Assembly (NCBI GenBank): GCA_018267435.1
Contig: JAFDYM010000292.1
Location: 1-10,544, forward strand
Reading direction: 5' to 3'
Origin: Bacteroidota bacterium
GTDB taxonomy: Bacteria > Bacteroidota > Bacteroidia > Chitinophagales > LD1
Length of the DNA stretch: 10,544 nt
The translations under genes and the position numbers were made by a program. The notes beneath the pieces are model-generated. The model was not told the DNA's origin. It was given only the letters and a program-made list of their open reading frames with translations, and made no database searches. The first letter of the stretch is position 1. Each line of letters begins with the position of its first letter. Shown here piece by piece: positions 1 through 7,469 of the stretch.

Positions 1-539
1 CAAGTGTAAGCGGCTACAACCAAATACGCGAGGGCATTATTCCTTACATGAAGGAATTGAAGGAAAAAAACATTGACCAGTACCGCCAAAACTGGGCGCA
101 GTTGGCCGTGTTGGTGCTATGGTTAGTTGTGTTTTTTGTGCTTGATTGGCAGAAGGCTTTTCTGTATGTATTGATACCGCAGCAAGTAGCACAGTTAATG
201 GTTATTATATTCAACTATGTGCAGCACGTACACGCTGACGAAGAGTCGGCATACAACCACTCGCGCAACTTTATGGGTGTTAACTGGTTTTTGTTCAACA
301 ATGGTTACCATACCGTACACCACATGCGCGCCAGCATGCACTGGAGCGAAACACCTGAAGCTCACGCTAAAGTAGCGCATCTAATAGCCCCACATTTAAT
401 AGAGCAAAGCTTTTGGGGTTACCTGTTCCGTACCTATGTGCTTGGCAGGTTTATGACTAAGCACAAATCGTACTCAATGAGGCTAGAGCGTATAGCTGCA
501 GCTAAAGCCGAGCAAGCAGGAGTAAGGGAAGTGGCTTAA
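1..539 (+). CDS. Fatty acid desaturase family protein (5' end outside window)
   Basis: The frame is open from base 3 to the TAA at 537-539, so the gene begins upstream of the window; the ATG at 48 is internal. About 178 residues are visible. The piece has hydrophobic membrane segments (LAVLVLWLVVFFVL and YVLIPQQVAQLMVIIF) followed by two histidine clusters: QHVHADEES and, about 40 residues later, GYHTVHH (HxxHH). Such His boxes bind the di-iron centre of membrane desaturases and hydroxylases, in which the C-terminal box follows the last membrane pair. The basic tail would lie in the cytoplasm. The family inserts a double bond into (or hydroxylates) acyl chains using O2 and an electron donor. 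The first His box lies outside the window, so substrate and regioselectivity cannot be told, and a carotenoid hydroxylase/ketolase-like member is an alternative. The gene converges on recR with 10 bp between stop codons and no visible terminator. Confidence 0.85.
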   Translation, partial: SVSGYNQIREGIIPYMKELKEKNIDQYRQNWAQLAVLVLWLVVFFVLDWQKAFLYVLIPQQVAQLMVIIFNYVQHVHADEESAYNHSRNFMGVNWFLFNNGYHTVHHMRASMHWSETPEAHAKVAHLIAPHLIEQSFWGYLFRTYVLGRFMTKHKSYSMRLERIAAAKAEQAGVREVA

Positions 540-549
540 CAGCTTAACA

Positions 550-1176
550 TTACTGCCCGCCCTTTACCAATACATTTTCGTATGGCTGTCTCGTGGCTAT
601 GCTGCGGGCAAGGGTCATTTCATCGGCATACTCCAGCTCGCCACCGAACGATATGCCGCGGGCAATGGTAGTTACCTTTACGCCTTGTGGCACCAGCTTT
701 TTACTTACGTAAAAGATGGTCGTATCGCCCTCTATGGTAGGACTTAGTGCCATTATCACTTCTTTTACGGTACCTTCTTTTACGCGGTTCTCAAGGCTTT
801 CTATGTTCAGCTTATCGGGCCCTACGCCGTCTATAGGCGATATAACGCCGCCCAGCACGTGGTACACGCCACGGAAGATATTGGTGTTTTCTATAGCTAT
901 TACATCGCGAAGGCTTTCTACCAGGCACACGGTGCTATGGTCGCGCTGTGGGTTGGCGCATATCTCGCATTGGTCGTGGTCGGCTACGTTGTGGCAGGTT
1001 TTGCAAAACTTTATTTCGCTGCGCATGCGCATAACGGCAGTGCCGAAGTACGACACCTTCTCTTCATCTTGCTTAAGTAAGTGCAACACTAGGCGCAGGG
1101 CAGTTTTTTCGCCTATACCGGGTAGCTTGGTAAACTCGGCCACTGCATCTGCTATCAACTTCGACGAATACTTCAT
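550..1176 (-). CDS. recR: Recombination mediator protein RecR
   Basis: The 208-residue product matches the usual RecR length (about 200) and has the family's parts in order. These are an N-terminal helix-hairpin-helix (LPGIGEKTALRL, residues 18-29), a four-cysteine zinc motif (C58, C61, C70, C73), a Toprim domain from about residue 80 (CLVES with E87, then VLGGVISPIDGVGP and ALSPTIEGD), and the conserved C-terminal GGELEYADEMTL segment (179-189). RecR works with RecO, and with RecF where present, to load RecA on SSB-coated single-stranded DNA during gap repair. The ATG at 1174-1176 places the start just before the KYSSKLIADAV helix, as in homologues. No Shine-Dalgarno sequence is seen. It is divergent from the glycosylation operon (41 bp between start codons) and convergent with the desaturase. 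No recO, recF or dnaX lies nearby in this window. Confidence 0.97.
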   Translation of the reverse strand: MKYSSKLIADAVAEFTKLPGIGEKTALRLVLHLLKQDEEKVSYFGTAVMRMRSEIKFCKTCHNVADHDQCEICANPQRDHSTVCLVESLRDVIAIENTNIFRGVYHVLGGVISPIDGVGPDKLNIESLENRVKEGTVKEVIMALSPTIEGDTTIFYVSKKLVPQGVKVTTIARGISFGGELEYADEMTLARSIATRQPYENVLVKGGQ

Positions 1177-1217
1177 TGTAACCGCTAAAATAAGGGAATT
1201 AGTATATTACACCCCCT
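1177..1217. promoter_or_regulatory. Short divergent intergenic region, recR / glycosyltransferase operon
   Basis: Only 41 bp separate the recR ATG (minus) from the operon ATG (plus), so promoters for both directions must lie here or inside the flanking coding sequence. The segment is AT-rich (TTAGTATATTAC at 1199-1210). A TTG at 1176-1178 lies 21 nt before TAGTATAT at 1200-1207, but that -7 match to TAnnTTTG is poor. I therefore mark the region without naming exact promoter boxes. Confidence 0.3.
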
Positions 1218-1937
1218 ATGCAAAACAAACTTTCGGTTATTATTCCCGCATATAACGAAGGCAAAACTATACACCGTATACTTAACAAAGTTGCGGAAGT
1301 ACAGCTTATAGCCGGGTATGCCAAGGAAGTAGTAATTATAAACGATTGTTCTACCGATAACACCGAAGAAGCTATTTTAAAATATAAGCAGGAGCACCCC
1401 GAATTAAATATACAATACTGCAAACACGAGGTTAACAAAGGAAAGGGTGCTGCGCTGCACACGGGCATAAAAGAAGCTAGCGGCGATATAATAGTAATAC
1501 AAGACGCAGACCTAGAATACGACCCTAACGAGTTTAACATATTGCTGAAGCCCATAACAGATGGCTTTGCAGATGTAGTATATGGCTCGCGCTTTATGGG
1601 TGGCAGGCCGCATCGTATATTGTTCTTTTGGCACACCATAGGTAATAAGTGGCTTACGTTTATGAGCAACATGTTTACCAACCTTAACCTTACCGATATG
1701 GAAACATGCTACAAAATGTTCCGTGCTGATGTGGTAAAAAGCTTGGAGCTTAAAGAGCAGCGCTTTGGCTTTGAGCCCGAGGTAACCGCCAAAATGAGCC
1801 GCTACCCCAATGTACGCATATACGAGGTAGGCATAAGCTACTATGGCCGTACCTATGAAGAAGGCAAGAAGATAGGCTGGCGCGATGGCTTTAGGGCTAT
1901 GTGGTGTATATTAAAATATAATATTTTTGCTAAATGA
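1218..1937 (+). CDS. GT2 glycosyltransferase, polyprenyl-/dolichyl-phosphate sugar synthase type
   Basis: The 239-residue product has a GT-A fold with classic family-2 signatures: SVIIPAYNEGKTI at 6-18, VVIINDCSTDNTEE at 38-51, the NKGKGAALHTGI block at 73-84, and the metal-binding DAD at 96-98 (IQDADLEYDP). Later come ETCYKMFR (162-169), FGFEPEVTAK (183-192) and GRTYEEGKKIGWRDG (210-224), typical of the DPM/DPG-synthase-like subgroup. Such enzymes move a hexose from a nucleotide sugar to a polyprenyl phosphate at the cytoplasmic face. It has no membrane helices, unlike the other GT2 of this operon. It is the first gene of a three-gene operon and overlaps the next gene by 4 bp (ATGA, 1934-1937), which suggests translational coupling. 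The sugar (mannose, glucose or other) and the exact acceptor cannot be read from sequence. Confidence 0.9.
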   Translation: MQNKLSVIIPAYNEGKTIHRILNKVAEVQLIAGYAKEVVIINDCSTDNTEEAILKYKQEHPELNIQYCKHEVNKGKGAALHTGIKEASGDIIVIQDADLEYDPNEFNILLKPITDGFADVVYGSRFMGGRPHRILFFWHTIGNKWLTFMSNMFTNLNLTDMETCYKMFRADVVKSLELKEQRFGFEPEVTAKMSRYPNVRIYEVGISYYGRTYEEGKKIGWRDGFRAMWCILKYNIFAK

Positions 1938-3427
1938 TTTTTTCGAAGCAAGTTTGGCGCACTAAGCTACAACCCGCTATACAGATATTGTTGATATTGG
2001 TAGTAGCCTTGTTTTCGCAACTTTACAAGCTTGGCGATATGCCATATAGATTATGGGATGAAGCACGCCTAGCACATAACGCTTATGAAATGGCACATAG
2101 TAGTAATATAATAGTTACTACTATGCACGGCCAACCAGATACTTGGAACAGTAAACCGCCCTTAATGATATGGGCACAGGCTATATGTATAAAAGTAAAT
2201 GGCCTGAATGAAATTTCTACCCGTTTACCAGCAGCCTTATCTGCTATATTGTGTATAGTAATGATTGCTGCTTTTGTTTACCACATAACCAAAAGCGGAT
2301 GGACGGCGCTGTTAGCGGCATTTGTGTTGTCATCATCCATAGGCTATATAGGTTACCATGGTACGCGGTATGGCGAGTTCGATAGTATGCTTGCCCTTTT
2401 TACCACAGCATATTTGCTTGCCTATTTTCTATACCTTGAAAATGAAGGACCAAAAGCGAATAGGTACCTGCTCGCCTTCTTTGTTTGTTTATCTCTTGCT
2501 GTACTTACCAAATCGGTAGCGGGGCTGTTATTTACACCAGCATTGTTTGTATATACCATTGTTAGAGGTAAACTGGCGGCCACACTAATTAATAAAAAGT
2601 TTTATTTCGGGGCATTGCTTTTCATTGGTTTGATAGGTACGTATTATTTGCTGCGCGAGCACTATAACCCAGGCTACCTAAAGGCCGTTTATGAAAACGA
2701 GCTGGGTGGTAGATACATGAAAGTAAACGAAGAGCACACAGGCCCGTGGACTTACTATTGGGCATTTATTAAGTGGTCTGGCTTTGGCACATGGTTCTGG
2801 GCTTTACCAGTTTCTATCCTTGTATTTATACTAAGTAGCAAAGGAGTGTTTAAACGGGCTATTTCTTTTTTGTGGCTAGCATCTTTCGTTTTTCTTGTTG
2901 TTATTTCAAGCAGTGCTACAAAGCTGGAGTGGTATTGCTTACCGGTATTTCCATTATTGGCTATTGTGGCAAGCTTAACCGTGTTGGGTATAGCGCGTTT
3001 GTTGGCCGCCTTTGTTAACCTTAATGTTCAAACCTTGGTAATACTACTAGCAGCCATATTTTCTCTACAACCAGCCAAAGAGCTGTATCTACATCTTAAG
3101 TATATAGGCGATGACCTTTCTTCCGATAAGCACTATGCGCTTTCATACTATCTACGCGATGCTTTACATGGCAAACGCGATTTGAAGGAGGCTACCTTTT
3201 TGTACTATGGATATTATTCAGAGCATTCGCTTTACATTCTTGCTTTGAACGATAAGGGGCAGAACATAAAGCAAGCATATAATACAGGCGATGTACATTT
3301 TACCGCAGGGCAGAAGGTGTTTGTAATAGACGATGCAAGCGAACAGTATATAGAAAAGAACTATAAAACTGAGTTGTTGGAAGAATTTTATGGAGTAAAG
3401 TTATTTGTAATAGGTAATACCAATTAA
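1934..3427 (+). CDS. ArnT/PMT-like GT-C membrane glycosyltransferase
   Basis: The 497-residue multi-pass membrane protein has a first helix at about 15-32, then a non-cytoplasmic loop with an acidic motif (YRLWDEARLA, D42/E43) and SKPPLMIW at 73-80. An acidic pair in the first loop followed by KPPL is characteristic of the ArnT/PMT (GT83/GT39) family. In that family the acid acts in catalysis with a polyprenyl-phosphate sugar donor on the outer face of the inner membrane. Many hydrophobic segments follow to about residue 378, including SSSATKLEWYCLPVFPLLAI (325-344), which resembles the ArnT K-x-x-x-Y-x-L-P-x-F-P-L region. Residues from about 380 to 497 form a soluble tail, probably periplasmic. 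It is coupled to the upstream GT2 by ATGA overlap and lies 9 bp before a second GT2. The flanking genes probably make its lipid-linked donor. The acceptor (lipid A, glycan or protein) is unknown. Hand counts of two sample lines gave lower GC here (24/60) than in polA (29/60). Confidence 0.88.
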   Translation: MIFSKQVWRTKLQPAIQILLILVVALFSQLYKLGDMPYRLWDEARLAHNAYEMAHSSNIIVTTMHGQPDTWNSKPPLMIWAQAICIKVNGLNEISTRLPAALSAILCIVMIAAFVYHITKSGWTALLAAFVLSSSIGYIGYHGTRYGEFDSMLALFTTAYLLAYFLYLENEGPKANRYLLAFFVCLSLAVLTKSVAGLLFTPALFVYTIVRGKLAATLINKKFYFGALLFIGLIGTYYLLREHYNPGYLKAVYENELGGRYMKVNEEHTGPWTYYWAFIKWSGFGTWFWALPVSILVFILSSKGVFKRAISFLWLASFVFLVVISSSATKLEWYCLPVFPLLAIVASLTVLGIARLLAAFVNLNVQTLVILLAAIFSLQPAKELYLHLKYIGDDLSSDKHYALSYYLRDALHGKRDLKEATFLYYGYYSEHSLYILALNDKGQNIKQAYNTGDVHFTAGQKVFVIDDASEQYIEKNYKTELLEEFYGVKLFVIGNTN

Positions 3428-3436
3428 TATTGCGCA

Positions 3437-4390
3437 ATGAGCAACCCACAAGTATCTATAGTAGCGCCTTTGTATAACGAAGAAGAATCGTTTGGTATAT
3501 TGGTAGATAGGCTTACCAAGCTAATGGATAGCACAAGTCTTAGTATAGAAATTGTGCTTGTTAATGATGGGTCTAAGGATAAAACCGAAGAGTTGATGCG
3601 CGTAATTGCGCTGCGCGATAAGCGTTTTCACTGCGTATTCCTATCGCGTAACTTTGGGCATCAATTGGCATTAAGCGCAGGCATGGCCGCCGCTCGCGGT
3701 ACCGAGGCTATTATGTGTATAGATGGCGACCTACAGGACCCGCCTGAGTTGTTAGGAGAGTTTTACAAACTATACCAACAGGGCTATGATGTAATATATG
3801 CAGTACGCAAAAACCGTAAAGAGGGCTGGCTGCTGAAGGCTATGTTCCATTATTACTACCGCATACAAAAGAAACTGGTAAACATAGATATAGCGCTAGA
3901 TAGCGGCGACTTTGCACTACTAAGCCGAAGTGTGGTAAACGTAATGAACCAATTACCTGAAGAAAGCCGCTACCTGCGTGGCTTGCGCTCATGGGTTGGC
4001 TTTAAGCAAATAGGCTATGAGTACGATAGGCCCGAACGAGCTGCAGGCGAAACCAAGTACCCTATAAGCAAGCGTATTAAAATAGCCTTGAATGGTATCT
4101 TCAACTTTAGCGAGCTGCCAATTAGGTTAATTACGAATCTAGGTATAGCTACAGTAGCGATTGCCCTTATCTATTTCGTTTATACCCTTATCAAGAAGTT
4201 TGTTCTAGGCGTAGAAGTAGCAGAAGGCTTTACGGGCCTAATGTTTACCATTATACTTTTTAGTGGCGTGCAGCTATTATCGCTAGGTATAATTGGCGAA
4301 TACGTTTCAAGAATTTTCTTTCAAGTAAAGGGCAGGCCGCTTTTTATAGTGAAAGAAAAGATAGTAGACGGTCAGCTTATTAAAGAGTAA
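3437..4390 (+). CDS. GtrB/ArnC-like undecaprenyl-phosphate glycosyltransferase (GT2 with two C-terminal TM helices)
   Basis: The 317-residue product has a GT2 domain with SIVAPLYNEEESF at 7-19, LVNDGSKDKTEE at 41-52, FLSRNFGHQLALSAGM at 68-83 and the metal-binding DGD at 96-98 (IDGDLQDPPELL). RYLRGLRSWVGF (178-189) and RAAGETKYP (201-209) are typical of the bacterial DPM1-like group that includes GtrB, ArnC and YkcC. Two transmembrane helices follow, at about 231-252 and 266-288, the usual anchor of this group, and a short cytoplasmic tail ends the protein. Family members attach glucose, Ara4FN or a related sugar to undecaprenyl phosphate for use by a GT-C or flippase-dependent transferase. 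Here the neighbour at 1934-3427 is the obvious consumer. It is the last gene of the operon. No hairpin with a T-tract follows it. Confidence 0.92.
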   Translation: MSNPQVSIVAPLYNEEESFGILVDRLTKLMDSTSLSIEIVLVNDGSKDKTEELMRVIALRDKRFHCVFLSRNFGHQLALSAGMAAARGTEAIMCIDGDLQDPPELLGEFYKLYQQGYDVIYAVRKNRKEGWLLKAMFHYYYRIQKKLVNIDIALDSGDFALLSRSVVNVMNQLPEESRYLRGLRSWVGFKQIGYEYDRPERAAGETKYPISKRIKIALNGIFNFSELPIRLITNLGIATVAIALIYFVYTLIKKFVLGVEVAEGFTGLMFTIILFSGVQLLSLGIIGEYVSRIFFQVKGRPLFIVKEKIVDGQLIKE

Positions 4391-4470
4391 GCGCCTTACA
4401 CATATCCTAATTCTATATCAATGCGCACAGCGTATAACACAATAGCGTATTTCAATACACCATGCAATGC
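4391..4470. other. Convergent intergenic gap between operon end and polA
   Basis: This 80-bp gap separates two stop codons facing each other. It holds a direct repeat of AGCGTAT (4429-4435 and 4444-4450) and a weak hairpin around GCGTATTTCAATACAC (4445-4460, one mismatch), but neither strand has a T-tract. I see no convincing terminator and no gene. Confidence 0.4.
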
Positions 4471-7296
4471 TTAATGCGCCTCTAGCCAGTTTTCGCCTAT
4501 GCCCATTTCGGCCTCTATAGGCACGTTGGTTTTAATGGCGTTCACCATCTTTTCGTATATTATTGGCCTTATAATTTCCACCTCGTCGCGGTGTGCATCG
4601 AACACCAATTCGTCATGCACTTGCAGCGTCATACGCGAGCGTAGCTTTAAGCGCTTAAACTCGTTGTGTATGTCTATCATGGCCAGCTTAACAAGGTCTG
4701 CCGCCGAGCCTTGCACAGGGCTGTTAATGGCGTTGCGCTCGGCATAGCCGCGCACGGTAAAGTTCTTCGAGTTGATGTCCTTCAAATAACGCCTTCTACC
4801 CATGATGGTTTGCACATAGCCGTGCTCGCGCGCAAAGTTGATGTTGTCGTTCATGTAGCCCTTTATCTTAGGGAACTGAACGAAGTAGTTATCAATAATG
4901 CTCTTCGCTTCGCCGCGAGATACGCCTATGTTCTCTGCCAAACCAAATGCACCCTGGCCGTATATGATACCGAAGTTCACGCTCTTGGCTTTGTAGCGCA
5001 TATCCTTAGTAACTTCTTCAAGCGGCACGCCGTACACCTTGGCGGCAGTAGCGGTGTGTATGTCTATCTTCTTCTCGAAGGCTTCGCGCATGTTTTCATC
5101 GCCGCTTAGCTCGGCTACTATGCGCAGTTCTATCTGGCTATAATCGGCAGATAACAAAATATGGTCAGCATCGCGCGCTACAAAAGCCTTGCGTATGCGC
5201 TTGCCGCGTTCGGTACGCACAGGTATGTTTTGTAGGTTGGGGTTATCGCTGCTTAACCTACCTGTAGCCGCCACAGCTTGGCGGAAGGTAGTATGTACGC
5301 GGCCTGTTTTTGCATTTATAAGTTGCGGCAGCGCATCTACGTACGTTGACTTCAACTTAGTTATCTCGCGGTAGTCCAATATCTTCTCCGCTATAGGGTG
5401 CAGCTTTATCAAACCTTGTAGTGCATCCTCGTTGGTAGATAGCTGCCCGGTGGCTGTCTTCTTACCCTCGAAAGGTAGCTTTAAATGCGTGTACAGCACC
5501 TCGCCCAACTGCTTCGGGCTATCTACGTTGAATTCTAAGCCTGCTAGTTTGTATATCTCATCACGCACGGCAAGCATATCGGTGTTCAGCTCGGCTGAGT
5601 AATCGCGCAGAAACTGCTCGTCTATCTTCACGCCTTCCCATTCCATATCGCCCAATACATGCGTTAGCGGGTGTTCTATATCTTCCAACACTTTAGTCAG
5701 CTCGCGGCTTTGCACCATGGGTGCTATCTTGTTCTTAAGCTGCAAAGTTATATCAGCATCTTCAGCAGCGTAGTCGCTTACTTTTTCTACTGGTACATCG
5801 CGCATACTTAGTTGGCCCTTGCCCTTACCTATCAGTTCGGTAATAGATACCGGTGTGTAGCCTAAGTAGGTTTCGCTTAGGTAGTCCATGCCGTGCTTCA
5901 GGTCAGGCTCTACTAGGTAGTGCGCCAACATGGTATCGAATACAGGGGCTTGCACCTGTACATTGTACTTGCGTAGCACCAGCATATCGAACTTTATGTT
6001 CTGTCCTATCTTAACGTGGTTCGGGCTTTCTAGCAATGGCTTGAACTGGTCAACGATAGCTTGTGCAGCGTCATTATCAAGCGGTGCAGGTACATAGTAT
6101 GCTTCGCCTTCTTTTACGCTAAAGCTCATACCCACCAGGTTCAAGCTGAAGTAATCTAAAGATGATGTTTCTGTATCGAAACAGAACTCGGTGCTGGCCT
6201 GTAGTTTGGCTACAAGATCTTTGATGGCTTCATCACCTTGTACCAAGTGGTAGGTGTGCTCGGTGTTCTGTATGGACTTGCCTTTCTCTACCTCTTCCTG
6301 CACAGGTTGCGCACCCGTAGCCTCGCCAAATAGGTTGAACTGCGAGCTAGGCGTGCTGCTGCTTGCGGTAGGTACTGGTGTGGTCGATTCGCGGTTGGCG
6401 CTATAGTCGTTACCCAATATACGCTTGCCCAAGGTGCGGAACTCCAACTCAGCAAATATGGCTGCTAGTTTCTCCTTATCCGGTGCTTCTACTTTCAGCT
6501 CTTCATCAGTTACATCTATCGGCACATCTAGCTTTATAGTGGCTAGCTGTTTAGATAGAATACCCATATCAGCATTCTGCGCTATGCTTTCGCCCAGCTT
6601 GCCTTTTATGTTGGCGGCATTGGCCACCACGTTTTCTACGCTGCCGTATTCCTTAATCAGCTTTTTGGCAGTTACTTCGCCAACCTTAGGTATGCCAGGT
6701 ATATTATCTACCGCATCGCCCATTAGGCCTAGTATATCTATTACCTGTAGCGGGTCGTTCACCTCCCACTTGGCTTTTACTTCTTCTACACCCATTATCT
6801 CTACCTCGCCGCCTTGCCTGCCGGGCTTGTATATAAAGATGTTCTTCTCTACCAACTGCGCATAATCCTTATCGGGTGTAACCATGTATATAATGTGACC
6901 CTCGGCAGCCTTGCGCTTGGCAAGTGTACCTATGATGTCGTCAGCCTCGCAGCCTGCGCACTCTAGCACAGGTATGTTCCATGCGTGGAGGATATTTTTG
7001 ATGTGCGGCACAGCGAATAATATATCCTCTGGTGTTTCTTGCCTGTTGGCTTTATAGTCGGCATAAGCAGCCTCGCGCTCGGTGCTGCCCTCTAGGTCGA
7101 ACACCACAGCTAGATGCGATGGCTTCTCCTTCTGTATCAACTCCACCAATGTATTGGTAAAGCCGCTAATGGCAGATACATTCTGCCCCTTGCTGTTTAT
7201 CAATGGGTTTTTGCTAAATGCAAAATAGGCGCGGAAAATAAGCGCATAAGCATCGAGCAAGAAAAGTTTATTATCGGTCCAATCGGTATGTGCCAT
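4471..7296 (-). CDS. polA: DNA polymerase I
   Basis: The 941-residue product has all three Pol I parts. Residues 1-290 form the 5' nuclease (LLDAYALIFRAYF, VVFDLEG, ECAGCEADDIIG, VTPDKDYAQL, then helix-hairpin-helix GDAVDNIPGIPKVG). A low-complexity Ser/Thr/Pro linker spans about 297-345. The 3'-5' exonuclease covers about 347-530 with intact motifs: Exo I D374/E376 (FDTET), Exo II N433/D437 (QNIKFD) and Exo III Y509/D513 (DYAAEDAD). The polymerase domain follows, with motif A D718 (SADYSQIELR), motif B/O-helix R767, K771, F775 and Y779 (KSVNFGIIYG), and motif C HDE 894-896. F775 corresponds to E. coli F762, so discrimination against dideoxynucleotides is expected. Roles are Okazaki-fragment maturation and repair synthesis. 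The start MAHTDWTDNK at 7296 is followed directly by the nuclease core. The linker carries a possible beta-clamp motif, listed separately. Confidence 0.98.
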   Translation of the reverse strand: MAHTDWTDNKLFLLDAYALIFRAYFAFSKNPLINSKGQNVSAISGFTNTLVELIQKEKPSHLAVVFDLEGSTEREAAYADYKANRQETPEDILFAVPHIKNILHAWNIPVLECAGCEADDIIGTLAKRKAAEGHIIYMVTPDKDYAQLVEKNIFIYKPGRQGGEVEIMGVEEVKAKWEVNDPLQVIDILGLMGDAVDNIPGIPKVGEVTAKKLIKEYGSVENVVANAANIKGKLGESIAQNADMGILSKQLATIKLDVPIDVTDEELKVEAPDKEKLAAIFAELEFRTLGKRILGNDYSANRESTTPVPTASSSTPSSQFNLFGEATGAQPVQEEVEKGKSIQNTEHTYHLVQGDEAIKDLVAKLQASTEFCFDTETSSLDYFSLNLVGMSFSVKEGEAYYVPAPLDNDAAQAIVDQFKPLLESPNHVKIGQNIKFDMLVLRKYNVQVQAPVFDTMLAHYLVEPDLKHGMDYLSETYLGYTPVSITELIGKGKGQLSMRDVPVEKVSDYAAEDADITLQLKNKIAPMVQSRELTKVLEDIEHPLTHVLGDMEWEGVKIDEQFLRDYSAELNTDMLAVRDEIYKLAGLEFNVDSPKQLGEVLYTHLKLPFEGKKTATGQLSTNEDALQGLIKLHPIAEKILDYREITKLKSTYVDALPQLINAKTGRVHTTFRQAVAATGRLSSDNPNLQNIPVRTERGKRIRKAFVARDADHILLSADYSQIELRIVAELSGDENMREAFEKKIDIHTATAAKVYGVPLEEVTKDMRYKAKSVNFGIIYGQGAFGLAENIGVSRGEAKSIIDNYFVQFPKIKGYMNDNINFAREHGYVQTIMGRRRYLKDINSKNFTVRGYAERNAINSPVQGSAADLVKLAMIDIHNEFKRLKLRSRMTLQVHDELVFDAHRDEVEIIRPIIYEKMVNAIKTNVPIEAEMGIGENWLEAH
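6328..6342 (-). other. Possible beta-clamp-binding pentapeptide (QFNLF) in the PolA linker
   Basis: Residues 319-323 of PolA read Q-F-N-L-F, in the disordered-looking Ser/Thr/Pro linker between the 5' nuclease and the 3'-5' exonuclease. This fits the bacterial sliding-clamp consensus QxxLF. Its placement in an exposed linker makes it a plausible contact for DnaN; binding itself is inferred, not shown. Confidence 0.45.
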
Positions 7297-7354
7297 AGTA
7301 GTAGAATGAGGGGCTAAGAAAGGAAAATCTAGGCTTAAATACTTGCTAAAAATT

Positions 7355-7386
7355 CAAACCTTTATAACTAGCTGGTAATACGCAAA
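7355..7386 (-). promoter_or_regulatory. Putative Bacteroidota-type promoter of polA
   Basis: On the minus strand, TTTG (plus-strand positions 7383-7386) is followed after exactly 20 nt by AAGGTTTG (7355-7362). This fits the Bacteroidota primary sigma-factor pattern TTTG-N19-21-TAnnTTTG, with one mismatch in the -7 box. Transcription would begin near 7349, leaving a leader of about 50 nt before the polA ATG. Spacing and orientation are right, but the match is imperfect and based on pattern alone. Confidence 0.4.
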
Positions 7387-7396
7387 TATTGCCCCG

Positions 7397-7419
7397 AAAT
7401 AGTTTTACAAATACTATTT
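7397..7419. repeat. Perfect inverted repeat in the polA / secreted-protein divergent region
   Basis: AAATAGT (7397-7403) and ACTATTT (7413-7419) are perfect inverted copies separated by 9 nt, a half-site spacing close to two helical turns of centre-to-centre distance. It lies about 50 bp before the GTG of the plus-strand gene and just upstream of the proposed polA promoter. It could be an operator for a dimeric regulator. The surrounding DNA is very AT-rich, so chance is a serious alternative. Confidence 0.35.
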
Positions 7420-7469
7420 ATTAAAAAAAAGTATTGCTTATTATTGCTCCGAACCAAACCATATAGAAA

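Noticed and set aside
48..50. ATG at 48 as the start of the desaturase gene
   Set aside because: The frame continues open to the window edge, and a desaturase starting here would lack the first His box and half its membrane part.
716..1255. 179-codon plus-strand open frame over recR
   Set aside because: Antisense shadow of a clearly recognised recR; composition is low in domain-like patterns.
1199..1681. 160-codon minus-strand open frame over the first GT2 gene
   Set aside because: Antisense to a GT2 gene with all expected motifs; no independent support.
4445..4460. Small hairpin between the operon and polA as a possible terminator
   Set aside because: The stem has a mismatch, is short and AT-rich, and no T-tract follows on either strand.
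7400..7407. TAGTTTTA as a plus-strand -7 promoter box for the secreted-protein gene
   Set aside because: It matches TAnnTTTG at 7 of 8 counting the free positions, but no TTG/TTTG occurs 19-21 nt upstream.
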